Below are positions 42,890-50,777 of a stretch of 64,000 bases of DNA, in pieces. The notes beneath the pieces are model-generated. The model ran no database searches. It had not been told where the DNA came from and worked only from the letters and a program-made list of their open reading frames with translations. The stretch is from the NCBI GenBank assembly GCA_018712865.1, contig DVGH01000034.1, positions 1 through 64,000 on the forward strand, given 5' to 3'. Source of the DNA: Scatavimonas merdipullorum (lineage in GTDB: Bacteria > Bacillota > Clostridia > Oscillospirales > Acutalibacteraceae). A program made the position numbers and the translations under genes. Numbering within the stretch: the stretch's first letter is position 1; each line of letters opens with the position of its first letter.

Positions 42890-44054
42890 TTTGTGTCCCC
42901 CCTTGTGTTTCTCGTTCTGTTTTTTCTGCCTGCGCGCGCAAAAGTCTTGCGTTTGCAAGCTCTACTTCATCCTGCAGATTGATATTGCTCCAGCACACTT
43001 CAAACGTTTCTTCAAAGCCGTGCAGACGCAGCCACAAGCTGCATATTTTTTGTATAACAGGGTTTAAAAGGTTTCTGTAATACTCCAGCTCGCTTGTCAG
43101 GATATCCGCCTGCTGGCTGGACATCCGCTCCGTACTTGACCAGGAAAGCCCCAGTAAAAACGGAGGGATGGAAAGCTTTGCAACAATTTGTTCCAATATC
43201 TGCCTGACAGGTACTTCGCTGTCCAGCACCTGGTTGTCTGCACCAATAACCCGGATATTTACATCGCCGACCGAAACAAAATCGCTGATCTGCCCTGTGT
43301 TGCGCATAGCCTTCCCCCACTGGTCGGCAATTTGCTGTGCACGCTCTCTTGTAAAAGCACGTTCCGATACATCCCCGGAGGGTTTATATGTTACCGCAAA
43401 GCGCACGTTTCCCACACGCTCCCAATTCACGCCGATCGTATGCAGAATTTTTAAAAGAATCCCGCTTACAAACGGAAGCCCGCTGAGTACAGATGTTCCT
43501 GCAAGAGACCCCGGCTTGGGGTTTAGCGGCGTTACACAAAGCAGCGCCTGGTACGGAGCCGGGATGCAGCGACCTGCATCATCCCGGCAATAAACGGTTG
43601 CCTCCAACGGATTTTGCTCCGCCCGCAGCACAATATTGTCCAGATCTGCATTGTACAGCGCGCCGATCGACCGCCCGTCTGCCGATAACACAATTTCCCC
43701 TACTGCCGTACCGTAGGTCAACATCTGCTCCAGATAGGAGGATAAAAACGGCATAATGCCGCAGGCGCATCCGCCTACCTGTACATTTTTTAAAAAATTC
43801 CCCAGCTGCCGTTGCACCTGCACGCTTTGGCATTTCACCGTAAAATCGCCCACAAGCCGCACCGTTTTTAAAATTGCAGCGTCAATAATAGGGATTGCCT
43901 CCCGCATAGCGGCATACAGCCCATGCTGCGCTGTCTTCAGCGGTACATATCCGTTGAGCTCTGTAAACGGATGTACGCTGCGGCGCTCCGTGCAGGCCGT
44001 CTGCACGGCGGAAAAGGTTTGTTTCTTCTTTTTTCTTCTATCTATAAATCCCAC
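42867..44054 (-). CDS. Portal protein (XkdE-like)
   Basis: 395 residues. The portal family core is visible: IPIIDAAILKTVRLVGDF, YLEQMLTYGTAVGEIV, PYQALLCVTPLNPKPGSLAGTSVLSGLPF, RFAVTYKPSGDV and VAKLSIPPFLLGLSWSSTERMSSQQADI, a PBSX-family portal motif. Portals form the dodecameric DNA entry ring. The start overlaps the large terminase by 13 bases. The Cys in the CACG segment near residue 93 and the otherwise full length give no sign of decay. Confidence 0.88.
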   Translation of the reverse strand: MGFIDRRKKKKQTFSAVQTACTERRSVHPFTELNGYVPLKTAQHGLYAAMREAIPIIDAAILKTVRLVGDFTVKCQSVQVQRQLGNFLKNVQVGGCACGIMPFLSSYLEQMLTYGTAVGEIVLSADGRSIGALYNADLDNIVLRAEQNPLEATVYCRDDAGRCIPAPYQALLCVTPLNPKPGSLAGTSVLSGLPFVSGILLKILHTIGVNWERVGNVRFAVTYKPSGDVSERAFTRERAQQIADQWGKAMRNTGQISDFVSVGDVNIRVIGADNQVLDSEVPVRQILEQIVAKLSIPPFLLGLSWSSTERMSSQQADILTSELEYYRNLLNPVIQKICSLWLRLHGFEETFEVCWSNINLQDEVELANARLLRAQAEKTERETQGGTQNEAGANY

Positions 44055-45316
44055 GCTTTACCTCCTGTGCGTTGTGCGGCAATGGCAAATATACCATCGT
44101 CGCCCCGGTTTAAATAGGTTGAAACAAAATAGCGTATATCGTCCATGGCATGGTCGTTTTCTTTAACGGGTGTATCGTGCAGCCCGTCCTCTTTCCAACG
44201 GTAAAGCCCAAACTCCCGCAGAGTGTCGGTACAGTTTTTGCAAATTTTGATTTCCCCCTGCTTTAGCGCGCTTGCAACGCTGCGTATGCCGTCCAGCACG
44301 CTATTGCTTGCAGGCAGCACCTTAAAACGCCCGTGTCTGCGTATAACCTCCATAAAGCTTGCCGCAGACGGATCGACAATTACACAGCGAATAGCCCTTT
44401 CCTGCGCAAGTCTGCATAAGCCCTGGTAATGCTCCTCATCTGTTTTTTGCACGCCCTCTTTTCTGGAGTCATAATAATACTCGTCCACCCTATACCATCC
44501 GTCTGTGTAATGGCCCCACAGTCCAAACGAAGCCGGGTTCACGGTTCCATAATCGCAGGAAATCACAAACTCTTCCGTGTCTGCCTTTGGTGTATCCCAA
44601 TACATATTGTCAGCGGTCATAAACGGGTATACCAGTCCCTGTGCCGATACCCATTTCCCTTCGATAAACCGTTGGTAGAAGGTCCCCGTATACAGATTTT
44701 TATAGCGTGCAAGCATCTTAGGCGAAAGGGATGGGTTATCCTCCATTTTAAAATGGATATAAAGCGCATTTTTTCCTGCTTTGTTTAAAATCCACTCCTG
44801 CCTGAACCAGTGCTGCGGATACTGCGGGTTGCAATTAAACCAAAATTTTGACCCTTCTACAGAACATCTCGCCAGCGCCTGCTCTACAAACGATTTGGGC
44901 ATCAGCGCCACTTCATCAAACAGCACGCCCGAAAGCGTCATTCCCTGTATCAGCGAAGCCGAAGATTCATCCCGCCCGCCAAACAGATAAAAGCAGTTTG
45001 TACGGCCGCCTATGCTGACCTCTAAAAGATTTTGCGACAGCTTTTCCGTGCAGGTAAACCCCAACTGCTGTAAAACGGGTAAAATTGCCGTGACCACATT
45101 TCTTTTCAGGGAACGTATTGTCTTGCCGCACATTGCAAAATTTGCGCCGTCAAACCGGTAAAAAGCCCATGCAATAAAAGAGATGCCCATACAAACGGTC
45201 TTTCCGCTTCTTACCGCGCCATCACAGATAATGGCATCTTTTTTTGCATACCTGCTTTTTTCACACCACCATGTCAGAACGCGAAGCTGTTTTTCAGAAA
45301 AAGCTTTAAACTCCAA
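44042..45316 (-). CDS. PBSX-family terminase large subunit (XtmB-like)
   Basis: A 424-residue packaging motor. The ATPase half has CDGAVRSGKTVCMGISF (Walker A-like, residues about 30-46), the GVLFDEVALMP Walker B with catalytic Glu, and FNCNPQYPQHWFRQEW coupling motif. The nuclease half shows VISCDYGTVNPASFGLW, IVDPSAASFM and NDHAMDDIRYFV, the acidic triad of the RNase H-like domain. All catalytic residues I can place are present, so DNA packaging could still work. Confidence 0.93.
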   Translation of the reverse strand: MEFKAFSEKQLRVLTWWCEKSRYAKKDAIICDGAVRSGKTVCMGISFIAWAFYRFDGANFAMCGKTIRSLKRNVVTAILPVLQQLGFTCTEKLSQNLLEVSIGGRTNCFYLFGGRDESSASLIQGMTLSGVLFDEVALMPKSFVEQALARCSVEGSKFWFNCNPQYPQHWFRQEWILNKAGKNALYIHFKMEDNPSLSPKMLARYKNLYTGTFYQRFIEGKWVSAQGLVYPFMTADNMYWDTPKADTEEFVISCDYGTVNPASFGLWGHYTDGWYRVDEYYYDSRKEGVQKTDEEHYQGLCRLAQERAIRCVIVDPSAASFMEVIRRHGRFKVLPASNSVLDGIRSVASALKQGEIKICKNCTDTLREFGLYRWKEDGLHDTPVKENDHAMDDIRYFVSTYLNRGDDGIFAIAAQRTGGKAWDL

Positions 45317-45319
45317 TCG

Positions 45320-45826
45320 CTATTCCTCCAGCCTCTCATTGCCATGCCTTTCAAGCGCCTGCGCCCCCTGCTGTAAAGCCGTATAAAACGGAATGCAGGG
45401 GGTATCCTCTTCCGTCTTTGCCTCCATAAGCTTTTCAAGAGCCTTCAGACGGTCAAAGAATTTAATTTCCATTGCCCCGTCCTTTGGTTTTTTAATTTCT
45501 GCAATATTAAAAAGATCCATACTTTCCAGGTCAGTCTGCAGCGGATCTTCTATATATAGCAGGCGAATACCATCCGCAATGCTGCCAAAGGCCAGCCGTT
45601 CATAACCGCTGAGCGCTTTTAAGGAAAGCATTTCCCTGCGTTGCTTAAGCAATCGTGCAATCTCTTTTGTAATTGCACTTTTACACAAAAGCGCTTCCCC
45701 GTTTTTCTGTGCGTCAGGGATAAAGCCGGCCTGTACGGCGGCTTCCCTGGCATTGCCGGTATTTACATAGCACCGGCAAAAAAGACGTTGCTGCTTTGTC
45801 AACCTTTGTACCGTATTTTTTTCCAC
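45320..45826 (-). CDS. Terminase small subunit (XtmA-like)
   Basis: 168 residues. KQQRLFCRCYVNTGNAREAAVQAGF (residues about 11-35) is the helix-turn-helix that recognises phage DNA in XtmA-type small terminases, followed by helices around RREMLSLKALSGYERLAFGS and KFFDRLKALEKLMEAKTEED. It starts at GTG 45826 after AAAAGGGGG, ends three bases before the large subunit and is the first gene of the cluster. Confidence 0.88.
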   Translation of the reverse strand: MEKNTVQRLTKQQRLFCRCYVNTGNAREAAVQAGFIPDAQKNGEALLCKSAITKEIARLLKQRREMLSLKALSGYERLAFGSIADGIRLLYIEDPLQTDLESMDLFNIAEIKKPKDGAMEIKFFDRLKALEKLMEAKTEEDTPCIPFYTALQQGAQALERHGNERLEE

Positions 45827-45847
45827 GCCTCATCCCCCTTTTGCTAT

Positions 45848-45892
45848 TTATGTAAAAGGAGGCGCCGCTGTTTTTTGCCCCTCTTACATAAA
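45848..45892 (-). promoter_or_regulatory. Leader hairpin of the phage-like operon
   Basis: On the minus strand TTATGTAAGAGG pairs with CCTCCTTTTACATAA, including G-U wobbles, around an A-rich loop. It ends about 20 bases before the small terminase start and close to its ribosome site. It may set the start of translation or RNA stability. Confidence 0.45.
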
Positions 45893-45895
45893 ACG

Positions 45896-45935
45896 GTTTA
45901 AAAAAAGAAAAAGTTGACCTGGATCGGTCAACTTT
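45896..45935 (-). terminator. Terminator-like hairpin upstream of the phage-like operon
   Basis: AAAAGTTGACC (45908-45918) pairs perfectly with 45925-45935 around a 6-base loop. On the minus strand it is followed by TTTTTCTTTTTTT. It would block transcription arriving from trpB2, unless an antiterminator acts. Confidence 0.8.
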
Positions 45936-46072
45936 TGACTGCTGCTTAAACAAAAATAGCCGCTTTATTAAAATTTTCCCCTTGCGGGTAGGATTAAACG
46001 CTTAAGCAAAAGCATCACTTTTATCATAAAAACAATGCGTGTTAAGCCATAAAAAAACAGAATGGTGCTGAC

Positions 46073-46246
46073 CTATAGCAGAAAGCTTTGTATATAACCG
46101 GCGCTGTGCAGATACTGCTTGACAGCATCTACGGATATTGTCAAAAAGCGCAAAATAGAATTTAAAAACCGGAACTGGCTGTCAAAGAAAGCAGCCTTAA
46201 TCGATAAAAAAGCAAAAAAGACGGTATGCACAACACCTCTGTGCAT
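46073..46246 (-). pseudogene. Possible remnant of a small membrane-protein gene
   Basis: A 57-codon frame (start MHRGVVHTVFFAFLSIKAAF, then FRFLNSILRFLTISVDAV and QYLHSAGYIQSFLL) ends at TAG 46075-46073. The same frame goes on without other stops to TAA at 45968, with a basic hydrophobic stretch (RIVFMIKVMLLLKRLILP). It reads like one membrane protein broken by a stop. Its start overlaps the trpB2 terminator and lacks a good ribosome site, so it is probably a decayed gene or chance. Confidence 0.3.
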
Positions 46247-46255
46247 ACCGTCTTT
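46211..46255 (-). terminator. trpB2 terminator
   Basis: AAAGACGGTATGCACA (46217-46232) pairs with 46240-46255. On the minus strand it is followed by a run of six T. Confidence 0.9.
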
Positions 46256-46271
46256 CCTATTTTTGCTTTAA

Positions 46272-47651
46272 TTATTCCTGTATTCCCGGAATTTTCGGGA
46301 GCTGATCAAACCCTTTTTGTAAATCCTCATCTGTAGGAATATAGTCGCCCATTTTTCCGTCATGGAACGCAGCATATGCAGTCATGTCAAAATAGCCCGT
46401 CCCTGTCAACCCAAACAGGATCGTCTTCTTCTCCCCTGTTTCTCTGCAGCGGATCGCTTCGTCCATTGCCACACGAATCGCATGCGCAGATTCAGGCGCC
46501 GGCAAAATTGTTTCCACCTTTGCAAAAAGCGTGGCCGCTTCAAATACTTTGGTCTGCTCAACCGCTACTGCTTCCATATACCCATCGTGATACAGCTTTG
46601 ACAAAATCGGCGACATACCATGGTAACGCAACCCACCTGCATGGTTTGCACTCGGCATAAAGCTGCTGCCCAGCGTATACATCTTGGCAAGCGGTGTAAT
46701 TTTTCCCGTATCGCAAAAATCATACGCGTATTTTCCTCTGGTAAACGAGGGGCAGGACGCAGGCTCCACCGCAACAATGCGTGGGTTAGCCATACCGGTA
46801 AGCTTATCCTGCATAAACGGTGCAATCAATCCCCCCAAATTGGAACCGCCGCCTGCACAGCCAACGACCACATCCGGGTATTCATCCAAAATTTCCATCG
46901 CTTTTTTTGCTTCCAGCCCAATCACAGACTGGTGTAGTAAAACCTGGTTGAGCACAGAACCCAGCACATAACGGCAACCCTCTGTCGTCACTGCCTTTTC
47001 TACAGCCTCAGAAATGGCGCAGCCAAGGCTGCCGCCCGTTCCCGGGTTTTCCTTAAGGATCGCCCGTCCCACTTCCGTTGTGTCACTGGGGCTTGGGATC
47101 ACATTGGCATCAAACGTCTGCATAACCGCCTTGCGAAACGGCTTTTGCTCATAAGACACCTTGACCATATATACCGTCAAAGGCAGCTTAAAATATGCGC
47201 ATGCCTCGCTTAAAGCCGTCCCCCATTGTCCGGCTCCCGTTTCTGTTGTAAGGGAGGTCAGCCCCTGTTCCTTGGCATAATACGCCTGGGCAATGGCAGA
47301 ATTCAGCTTATGGCTGCCAGAGGTATTGTTTCCTTCAAACTTATAGTAAATCTTCGCCGGCGTTTTCAGTTCTTTTTCCAAATTATAAGCGCGAATCAGC
47401 GGAGCCGGACGGTATATTTTGTACATTTCCCGTATTTCCTCGGGAATATCCACATAGCGCGTCTGTGCGTCCATCTCTTGGTGTGCAAGCTCCTTACAGA
47501 ATACCGGGTATAAATCCGCCTCCGTCGCGGGCTGCATCGTGGCAGGATTAATCATCGGATCCGGCTGCTCTTTCATATCCGCGCGCATATTATACCATTG
47601 CTTCGGAATCTGATCCTCAGGAAGATAAAATCTATAGGGTACTTTTGCCAT
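46272..47651 (-). CDS. trpB: Tryptophan synthase beta-like protein, TrpB2 type
   Basis: 459 residues; the start ATG 47651 follows GAGAGGAG. The extended N-terminus (YRFYLPEDQIPKQWYNMRAD) and the RPAPLIRA segment are hallmarks of the TrpB2 branch. The PLP lysine lies in SGSHKLNSAIAQA, the catalytic Glu in TTETGAGQWG, and the phosphate loop in CAGGGSNLGG. TrpB2 condenses serine with indole (or phosphoserine, in some archaea) to give tryptophan. No trpA or other trp gene is nearby, so it probably salvages free indole. A Trp T-box controls it. Confidence 0.92.
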   Translation of the reverse strand: MAKVPYRFYLPEDQIPKQWYNMRADMKEQPDPMINPATMQPATEADLYPVFCKELAHQEMDAQTRYVDIPEEIREMYKIYRPAPLIRAYNLEKELKTPAKIYYKFEGNNTSGSHKLNSAIAQAYYAKEQGLTSLTTETGAGQWGTALSEACAYFKLPLTVYMVKVSYEQKPFRKAVMQTFDANVIPSPSDTTEVGRAILKENPGTGGSLGCAISEAVEKAVTTEGCRYVLGSVLNQVLLHQSVIGLEAKKAMEILDEYPDVVVGCAGGGSNLGGLIAPFMQDKLTGMANPRIVAVEPASCPSFTRGKYAYDFCDTGKITPLAKMYTLGSSFMPSANHAGGLRYHGMSPILSKLYHDGYMEAVAVEQTKVFEAATLFAKVETILPAPESAHAIRVAMDEAIRCRETGEKKTILFGLTGTGYFDMTAYAAFHDGKMGDYIPTDEDLQKGFDQLPKIPGIQE

Positions 47652-47683
47652 GGTAAAAACTCCTCTCTTTTGTCTGTAAAATA

Positions 47684-47940
47684 AAAAAAGCTTCCGTCCC
47701 AAAGGGACGAAAGCAAACTTCCGTGGTACCACCCAAATTGGCCGCAAGGCCCTCTCACTCCATACGCTGTTACGCATGCTCCCTTGGTAACGGGCGGAGT
47801 TCCCGTCCTGGCTACTGCTATTTCACCCGGCCCTCATAAGCCCATTCCCTGTAAAAGGACTGCCGCACTTCCACCATCTGCAGCTCTCTTAAAAAATCCT
47901 CTCCTTACAGGTACTCCTCTTAATCATCGGTTTAACTATT
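47684..47940 (-). promoter_or_regulatory. Tryptophan T-box riboswitch
   Basis: The leader of trpB2 carries the conserved T-box GGGTGGTACCACGGAA (47734-47719), preceded by Stem I elements (AGAGGAGTA, AGAGAGCTG) and followed by a terminator: GCTTTCGTCCC pairs with GGGACGGAAGC, then T7 (47714-47684). In Stem I the specifier loop reads GAATGGG with TGG (Trp) at 47844-47842. Uncharged tRNA-Trp should stabilise the antiterminator and turn the gene on. Confidence 0.93.
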
Positions 47941-47947
47941 TATTTGC

Positions 47948-47976
47948 ATTATAGCCCACTGATTCTGTTTTGTCAA
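47948..47976 (-). promoter_or_regulatory. Consensus promoter of the T-box/trpB2 transcript
   Basis: On the minus strand perfect TTGACA (47976-47971) and TATAAT (47953-47948) with a 17-base spacer. Confidence 0.9.
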
Positions 47977-48107
47977 CCTGTATTTTTTATTTTACGATTA
48001 TATCGGTAAAAAGGTGCCGACAGCTGTATGGAATCCTCTTTATAATTTGTGTTTTCCTGTATGACAGAAAAAAAAACAGCACAGACTATAAAAAAAGAAC
48101 GCTATCA

Positions 48108-49526
48108 ATGGAAATGAGTGATGACATGCCGCTTTCTACGCACATTGACGACAATATAGCTTTATTCAAAAAAACGCTGCATGCAGACGAAAGCTTTGAT
48201 CTGATCAGCAGGCCTGTGCAGATCAACCGCCGCCGCTGCTGCCTGTTTTTTATAGACGGGCTGATCAAGGATGAGGTCATGGAAAAGGTGCTGGAATTTT
48301 TTTATTCGCTTGACAAAGAAGAGGATATGCGCGACGCAAACACCTTTGTTAAAAACTGCGTTCCATATGTAGAGGTAACCGTCACAGATAATTCACAGCA
48401 AATCTGCATGAATATTCTTTCCGGCGTTTCTGCATTATTTATAGACGGCTTTGAGCAGGCCATTATGATTGACAGCCGCACCTATCCACAGCGACAGACC
48501 AGCGAACCGGAAAAAGACAAATCCCTGCGCGGCTCCAAAGACGGCTTTGTAGAAACCCTGATCAGCAACACCGCCCTGCTTCGGCGGCGCATACGCGATA
48601 CCAACCTGCGCATAAACGCTTTTGTCGTAGGCAGAGAATCTAAAACGGACGTCGCTGTCTGCTATATGGACGATAAAGTAGACAAGCAGCTCCTTGCAAA
48701 AATCACAAAGCAGATTGAAGCAATCAACGTCCATTCGCTTACAATGAACCAGCAAAGCCTGATCGAGGCGATTTATAAACACAAATGGTACAACCCCTTT
48801 CCCAAAATCAAATACACCGAGCGTCCGGACACCGCTGCTTCTTCGCTGCTGGAAGGCAACATCGTCATTCTTGTTGATAATTCCCCCTCCGTTTTAATCC
48901 TGCCTACTTCAATCTTTGATATTATCGAGGAAGCCGACGACTATTACTTTCCACCGCTTACCGGCACCTACATTCGCTTTGCCCGTTATATTGTCACACT
49001 TGCCACGCTGGTCATTACACCGCTGTGGCTGCTCGCCCTGAAAAACCCGGATCTTGTCCCCAAACCTTTTGAGTTTATATTGATCACAGAGCCTGTCAAT
49101 ATCCCTGTTTTCTGGCAGCTAATGATTCTGGAACTGGGCATAGACGGCCTACGCCTTGCCTCTGTCAACACACCAAACAGCCTAAGCACCTCTTTAAGTA
49201 TTATCGGCGCGATCGCCCTAAGCGATTTTGCCGTCACGGTAGGCTGGTTTTCTACAGAAGCAATTCTTTATATGGCCTTTGTCGCCATCGCCAACTATAC
49301 GCAGCCAAGCTATGAACTGGGCTATTCGCTTAAATTTCTGCGCATGCTTTTGCTGATTTTGACCCAGCTGTTTAATATATGGGGCTTTTGCGCGGGTATT
49401 GCCCTGACCTTTGTCCTGCTGCTGACAAACAAAACGGTATCGGGCAAAAGCTATTTGTATCCCCTTATCCCGTTTAACGGCAAAGCGCTTGCACGCAAAC
49501 TGATCCGCACGCCGCTGACAAAATAA
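48108..49526 (+). CDS. spoVAF: Stage V sporulation protein AF-like (GerA-family) membrane protein
   Basis: About 472 residues. A soluble N-terminal half (SFDLISRPVQINRRRCCLFFIDGLIKD, then SGVSALFIDGFEQAIMID) is followed by DNSPSVLILPTSIFDIIEEADDYYFPP and five or six membrane helices. Segments such as GLRLASVNTPNSLSTSLSIIGA, and WFSTEAILYMAFVAIANYTQPSYELGYSLKFLRMLL, fit SpoVAF better than GerAA receptors. It sits in the inner spore membrane and affects germination and dipicolinate release. The start is uncertain: ATG 48108, 48114 and 48126 are all possible and none has a perfect ribosome site. The other spoVA genes are not nearby. Confidence 0.85.
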   Translation: MEMSDDMPLSTHIDDNIALFKKTLHADESFDLISRPVQINRRRCCLFFIDGLIKDEVMEKVLEFFYSLDKEEDMRDANTFVKNCVPYVEVTVTDNSQQICMNILSGVSALFIDGFEQAIMIDSRTYPQRQTSEPEKDKSLRGSKDGFVETLISNTALLRRRIRDTNLRINAFVVGRESKTDVAVCYMDDKVDKQLLAKITKQIEAINVHSLTMNQQSLIEAIYKHKWYNPFPKIKYTERPDTAASSLLEGNIVILVDNSPSVLILPTSIFDIIEEADDYYFPPLTGTYIRFARYIVTLATLVITPLWLLALKNPDLVPKPFEFILITEPVNIPVFWQLMILELGIDGLRLASVNTPNSLSTSLSIIGAIALSDFAVTVGWFSTEAILYMAFVAIANYTQPSYELGYSLKFLRMLLLILTQLFNIWGFCAGIALTFVLLLTNKTVSGKSYLYPLIPFNGKALARKLIRTPLTK

Positions 49527-49530
49527 ACGT

Positions 49531-50052
49531 CTACGGATAAAAAAAACGCACGCTTAAAACCGCCATCACCATCCCTGCAAAATCCGCGCACAGCGCAGCA
49601 GGGACGGTATGGCGGATTTTTTTGATCCCCACCGCCCCATAATATACGGCAATTGCATAGAACGTCGTTTCTGTAGAACCCGCCATCACGCTGGCTGCGC
49701 GTCCAATAAAGCTGTCCGGGCCGTAATCCTGCAAAATGCTGTTTAAAATTGCCGTTGAGCCGCTGCCGGATACCGGGCGCAGCAGCGCCAACGGGACCAC
49801 CTCCGCCGGAAAACCCAAAAATTCCGCCGCCGGCCTTATAAAATCGATCAGCATTTCCAGCGCGCCTGAAGCCTTGAGCATATTGACCGCAACAATCAGC
49901 CCAATCAGCGACGGCGCAATTTTATAAGTAGAAATCAGTCCCTGCTTTGCCCCTTCCAAAAAGGTATCAAAGCAGGGAACTTTTTTGATAAAAGCAAATA
50001 GAATAATCAAAAAGATTACAAGCGGGATTACATAATTTCCAAGCTGTTCGAT
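49531..50052 (-). CDS. spmB: Spore maturation protein B, start codon unclear
   Basis: About 173 residues with the nucleoside-recognition (Gate) domain: FDTFLEGAKQGLISTYKIAPSLIGLIVAVNMLKASGAL and ALLRPVSGSGSTAILNSI with AGSTETTFYAIAVYYGAVG. SpmA and SpmB are needed for spore core dehydration. The expected N-terminus (IEQLGNYVIPLVIFLII, matching the first helix of the family) begins at ATC 50052, immediately after the spmA TAG and in the same frame. The first regular start codon, TTG 50010, would cut the first helix. AAGGTGG before the TAG could act as ribosome site. See the finding on this junction. Confidence 0.85.
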   Translation of the reverse strand: MEQLGNYVIPLVIFLIILFAFIKKVPCFDTFLEGAKQGLISTYKIAPSLIGLIVAVNMLKASGALEMLIDFIRPAAEFLGFPAEVVPLALLRPVSGSGSTAILNSILQDYGPDSFIGRAASVMAGSTETTFYAIAVYYGAVGIKKIRHTVPAALCADFAGMVMAVLSVRFFYP

Positions 50053-50643
50053 CTAACCCACCTTCTTTGTCCCGCATTTTTGTAACAGCTTTGCCATCGT
50101 AATGCCGATTGCAAGCGCAAAAACGGAGCTTACCCATACGCACGGTAAAATATCAAACGGTGCGCTTGCGCCATGGCTCTGCCGCAAAACGGCAATCGTT
50201 GTGGGAATCAGCTGGATCGACGCTGTATTGAGCACAACAAACATGACCATACTGTCGTTTGCCCGCTCCTGTTCCGGGTTTTTCAGCTGCATTCTGTGCA
50301 TAGCCTCTATTCCAAGCGGCGTGGCGGCATTGCCAAGCCCCAGCAGGTTTGCCGTCACATTGGAGCAAATTGCGCTGCAAGCTTTTTTGTCATCTTTATA
50401 TTGGGGAAACAGCCCCTTAAGCACAGGGGAAAAGGCTTTTGCCAGCAGCAAGGTAATCCCTCCACGCTCAGCAATTGCCATCAATCCCGACCAAAGGCAC
50501 ATCATGCCGCACATGGTAAGCAAAAGCTCTATTGCCTCTTGCGCACCGTTGAGCGCTCCTTGGCTTAATTGCGCCGTTTTTCCTGTAAAAACACCACATA
50601 TTATGCTAATCAGCAAAATTGCGCCCCATATATAGTTTAGCAC
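50053..50643 (-). CDS. spmA: Spore maturation protein A
   Basis: 196 residues of the nucleoside-recognition (Gate) membrane family. It shows MCGMMCLWSGLMAIAERGGIT, AKAFSPVLKGLFPQYKDD, ICSNVTANLLGLGNAATPLGIEAM and MVMFVVLNTASIQLIPTTIAVLRQSHGASAP, all typical of SpmA. It works with SpmB in spore heat resistance. It reads divergently from the AbrB-like gene and ends in TAG directly at the first codon of spmB. Confidence 0.92.
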   Translation of the reverse strand: MLNYIWGAILLISIICGVFTGKTAQLSQGALNGAQEAIELLLTMCGMMCLWSGLMAIAERGGITLLLAKAFSPVLKGLFPQYKDDKKACSAICSNVTANLLGLGNAATPLGIEAMHRMQLKNPEQERANDSMVMFVVLNTASIQLIPTTIAVLRQSHGASAPFDILPCVWVSSVFALAIGITMAKLLQKCGTKKVG

Positions 50644-50688
50644 TATTTGTCACCTCGCCACGGAAAAATAACAAAGATGTTATATTTA

Positions 50689-50717
50689 TTGACAATTATG
50701 GCATTTTTTGGTAAAAT
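50689..50717 (+). promoter_or_regulatory. Promoter of the AbrB-like gene
   Basis: TTGACA (50689-50694) and TAAAAT (50712-50717) with a 17-base spacer, about 55 bases upstream of the ATG. Confidence 0.75.
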
Positions 50718-50777
50718 AAAAAAAATTCTGCTAAACCACTTTATTTTTTACAAGAAAGCGTAGAAGGGAGTCTTACG

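Larger units (their letters stand above)
45827..46271. other. Intergenic region before the phage-like operon
   Basis: A 445-base gap between the trpB2-like gene and the small terminase. It holds the trpB2 terminator (46217-46255), a possible gene remnant (46073-46246), a terminator-like hairpin (45907-45935) and a leader hairpin (45848-45892). No clear SigA promoter for the phage-like operon was found on the minus strand. Confidence 0.55.

Noticed and set aside
34391..46271. Phage attachment sites or a tRNA at the ends of the phage-like cluster
   Set aside because: No tRNA gene and no direct repeat convincing to the eye was found at the two edges. The inverted repeats there act as terminators.
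48435..48782. Minus-strand frame inside spoVAF
   Set aside because: It is antisense to a well-recognised sporulation gene and has no family features or ribosome site.
50053..50055. Pyrrolysine coding of the TAG between spmA and spmB
   Set aside because: Other genes in the window use TAG as an ordinary stop (for example the MATE gene), and nothing points to pyrrolysine machinery. Read-through or an unusual start is more likely.
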